From the NCBI GenBank assembly GCA_030612495.1, contig JAUWNT010000008.1, positions 1 to 24,264 of the forward strand: a stretch of 24,264 nucleotides of DNA, in the 5' to 3' direction. The position numbers and the translations under genes are program-made. The notes below the pieces were generated by a model, which had not been told where the DNA came from, searched no databases, and was given only the letters and a program-made list of their open reading frames with translations. The DNA is from Candidatus Aminicenantota bacterium. Its GTDB lineage: Bacteria > Acidobacteriota > Aminicenantia > UBA2199. The number at the start of each line of letters is the position of its first letter. The first letter of the stretch is position 1. Shown piece after piece: positions 23,059 to 24,264 of this stretch.

Positions 23059-23137
23059 TTGGAAAGTTAATAAACATATATATTTATAATATTAAAATAA
23101 AGAATTGTTTTATACATTATATGTTGCTGTTTTTATC

Positions 23138-23165
23138 TTGTAATTATTGGAAAAGATTGTATAAT
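23138..23165 (+). promoter_or_regulatory. Probable promoter of ackA
   Basis: TTGTAA (23138-23143), a 16-base spacer and a perfect TATAAT (23160-23165). The predicted start near 23172 gives a leader of about 75 bases that ends in the purine-rich ribosome-binding site of ackA. Confidence 0.5.
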
Positions 23166-23246
23166 AAAAGGTAAATAGAAATTTTTTTCGGAGCTTTAAC
23201 AAAACTTAAGTAACATGGAAGAAAATATAAGGGTAAAGAGGGGAAA

Positions 23247-24264
23247 ATGAAAATATTAGTGATAAATAGTGGCAGCTCATCAATTAAATTCCAGCTTATT
23301 AATGTGGAGAATTTAGAAGTTTTAGCTAAAGGCTTAGTTGAAAGGATTGGGATCTCTGGTTCTAAACTGAATTATTATAGGAAAGCTGAGAATAAAGTAA
23401 TTGAGCAGCCTATAAAAGATCATAAAGAAGGAATAAATCTTATAATTTCATACTTAACTGACCCGAATGAAGGAGTGATCAAGGATAAAAGCGAAATATC
23501 CGCAGTTGGTCATAGAGTTGTTCATGCTGGTGAGAAATATAGCGGTACTGTTGTACTTAATGAAGATGTGATGAATGCTTTAAAGGCATGTATACCTCTT
23601 GCTCCATTACATAATCCTCCGAATATAGTAGGAATAGAAGCAGCCATGAATATACTTACAGGTATACCTATGGCTGGTATTTTTGACACTGCTTTTCATC
23701 AAACAATTCCTGAAAAAGCATATATCTATGCTATTCCCTATAAATATTATAAAAAGTACAGGATAAGACGATATGGTTTCCATGGAACATCCCATTTTTA
23801 TGTGGCAAAAGAGGGAGCTAAAAAACTTGGAAAAGATTTAAAAGAGTTAAAAATTATATCATGTCATCTTGGAAATGGATCTTCAATAACAGCCATAAAA
23901 AATGGGGAGTCAGTTGATACTTCAATGGGATTTACTCCTTTAGAGGGGCTTGTCATGGGAACAAGATGTGGAGATATTGATCCATCTATTCCAATGTTTT
24001 TACAGAAAAATGAGAAAATTGATTATAAGGAAGTGGATAGGATTTTAAATAAGATGAGTGGTCTTCAGGGGATTTCTGAAGTCTCGTCAGATATGAGAGA
24101 TATTGAGAAACGAGCGGAAGATGGAGATCACCAGGCTCATTTGGCTATTGAGATTTTTGTTTATAGAATAAAAAAATATATTGGTTCATATATAGCTGCA
24201 ATGAATGGAGTTGATTTGATAATATTTACTGCTGGAATAGGGGAAAATGATTGTTTGGTTAGAA
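23247..24264 (+). CDS. ackA: Acetate kinase, N-terminal part (cut by window edge)
   Basis: Interconverts acetate plus ATP and acetyl phosphate plus ADP, usually for ATP gain in fermentation or for acetate activation. From ATG 23247, 339 codons are visible of about 400. The start KILVINSGSSSIKFQL is the ASKHA-fold signature, with Asn7 as an active-site residue. Further blocks are VGHRVVHAGEKY with the substrate-binding Arg, PLAPLHNPPNI, FDTAFHQTIPEKAY, the RRYGFHGTSH signature, HLGNGSSI, DTSMGFTPLEGLVMGTRCGDIDP and FTAGIGEND at the window edge. AGAGGGGA (23237-23244) lies just before the ATG. A pta partner is not visible to the left; it may lie downstream, outside the window. Confidence 0.97.
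   Translation, partial: MKILVINSGSSSIKFQLINVENLEVLAKGLVERIGISGSKLNYYRKAENKVIEQPIKDHKEGINLIISYLTDPNEGVIKDKSEISAVGHRVVHAGEKYSGTVVLNEDVMNALKACIPLAPLHNPPNIVGIEAAMNILTGIPMAGIFDTAFHQTIPEKAYIYAIPYKYYKKYRIRRYGFHGTSHFYVAKEGAKKLGKDLKELKIISCHLGNGSSITAIKNGESVDTSMGFTPLEGLVMGTRCGDIDPSIPMFLQKNEKIDYKEVDRILNKMSGLQGISEVSSDMRDIEKRAEDGDHQAHLAIEIFVYRIKKYIGSYIAAMNGVDLIIFTAGIGENDCLVR

Noticed and set aside
1..24264. CRISPR arrays, tRNA or rRNA genes, insertion sequences
   Set aside because: No regular spaced repeats, cloverleaf-like segments, rRNA-like sequence or transposase frames were found by reading both strands.

Overview
This is a contiguous, compact stretch of an AT-rich bacterial chromosome. Hand-sampled 60-base lines give about 17-37 % GC in most of it. 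The organism is very probably a diderm (Gram-negative type): it has an ADP-heptose:LPS heptosyltransferase, a heptose-bisphosphate phosphatase, a type II secretion/type IV pilus-type pseudopilin and a secreted dipeptidase. I cannot place it in a phylum. There are no rRNA or tRNA genes, CRISPR arrays, insertion sequences or intact mobile elements, and no gap above 300 bases. The largest gaps, about 220-235 bases, lie upstream of ackA and between ilvC and the flavin reductase, and hold only promoter-like sequence. I saw no strong intrinsic terminator; several convergent gene pairs are separated by fewer than 30 bases or share stop codons.

Layout. The left edge cuts ilvC (minus strand). Next comes an islet of higher GC: a flavin reductase (plus) running tail-to-tail into a secreted C69 dipeptidase (minus). 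A mannose-1-phosphate guanylyltransferase (plus) then faces the tldE/tldD peptidase operon (minus). A divergent promoter region separates tldD from a plus-strand run: methylmalonyl-CoA epimerase, a GH57 glycoside hydrolase (apparently starting at CTG), rpsO, pnp, a GspG-like pseudopilin overlapping pnp by ATGA, rpoZ (best start TTG), waaF and gmhB. On the minus strand follow an HD-domain hydrolase and its upstream neighbour, an ornithine carbamoyltransferase. A small zinc-ribbon protein (plus) comes next.

The most unusual locus is 16372-20633 (minus). It is a two-gene operon with an ATGA overlap. The first protein (921 aa) appears to be an N-terminal HSP90/MutL-like GHKL ATPase, a membrane helix, an extracytoplasmic region with a transglutaminase-like Cys-His-Asp domain, a second membrane helix, and a cytoplasmic C-terminal region I do not recognise. 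The second protein (499 aa) is another GHKL-fold protein whose N-box lacks the metal-binding Asn, so it may be a regulatory or pseudo-ATPase partner. This looks like a transmembrane ATP-driven device acting on an extracytoplasmic thiol-protease/transglutaminase-like domain. I know of no named system with this architecture.

Divergent from it is queC-queD-queE (plus), the preQ0 branch of queuosine synthesis, each gene overlapping the next. A nitroreductase-family gene (minus) and acetate kinase ackA (plus, cut by the right edge) complete the window. Apart from the GHKL/transglutaminase operon, the content is mostly housekeeping: amino-acid metabolism, RNA turnover, transcription, LPS heptose, deazaguanine and acetate metabolism.
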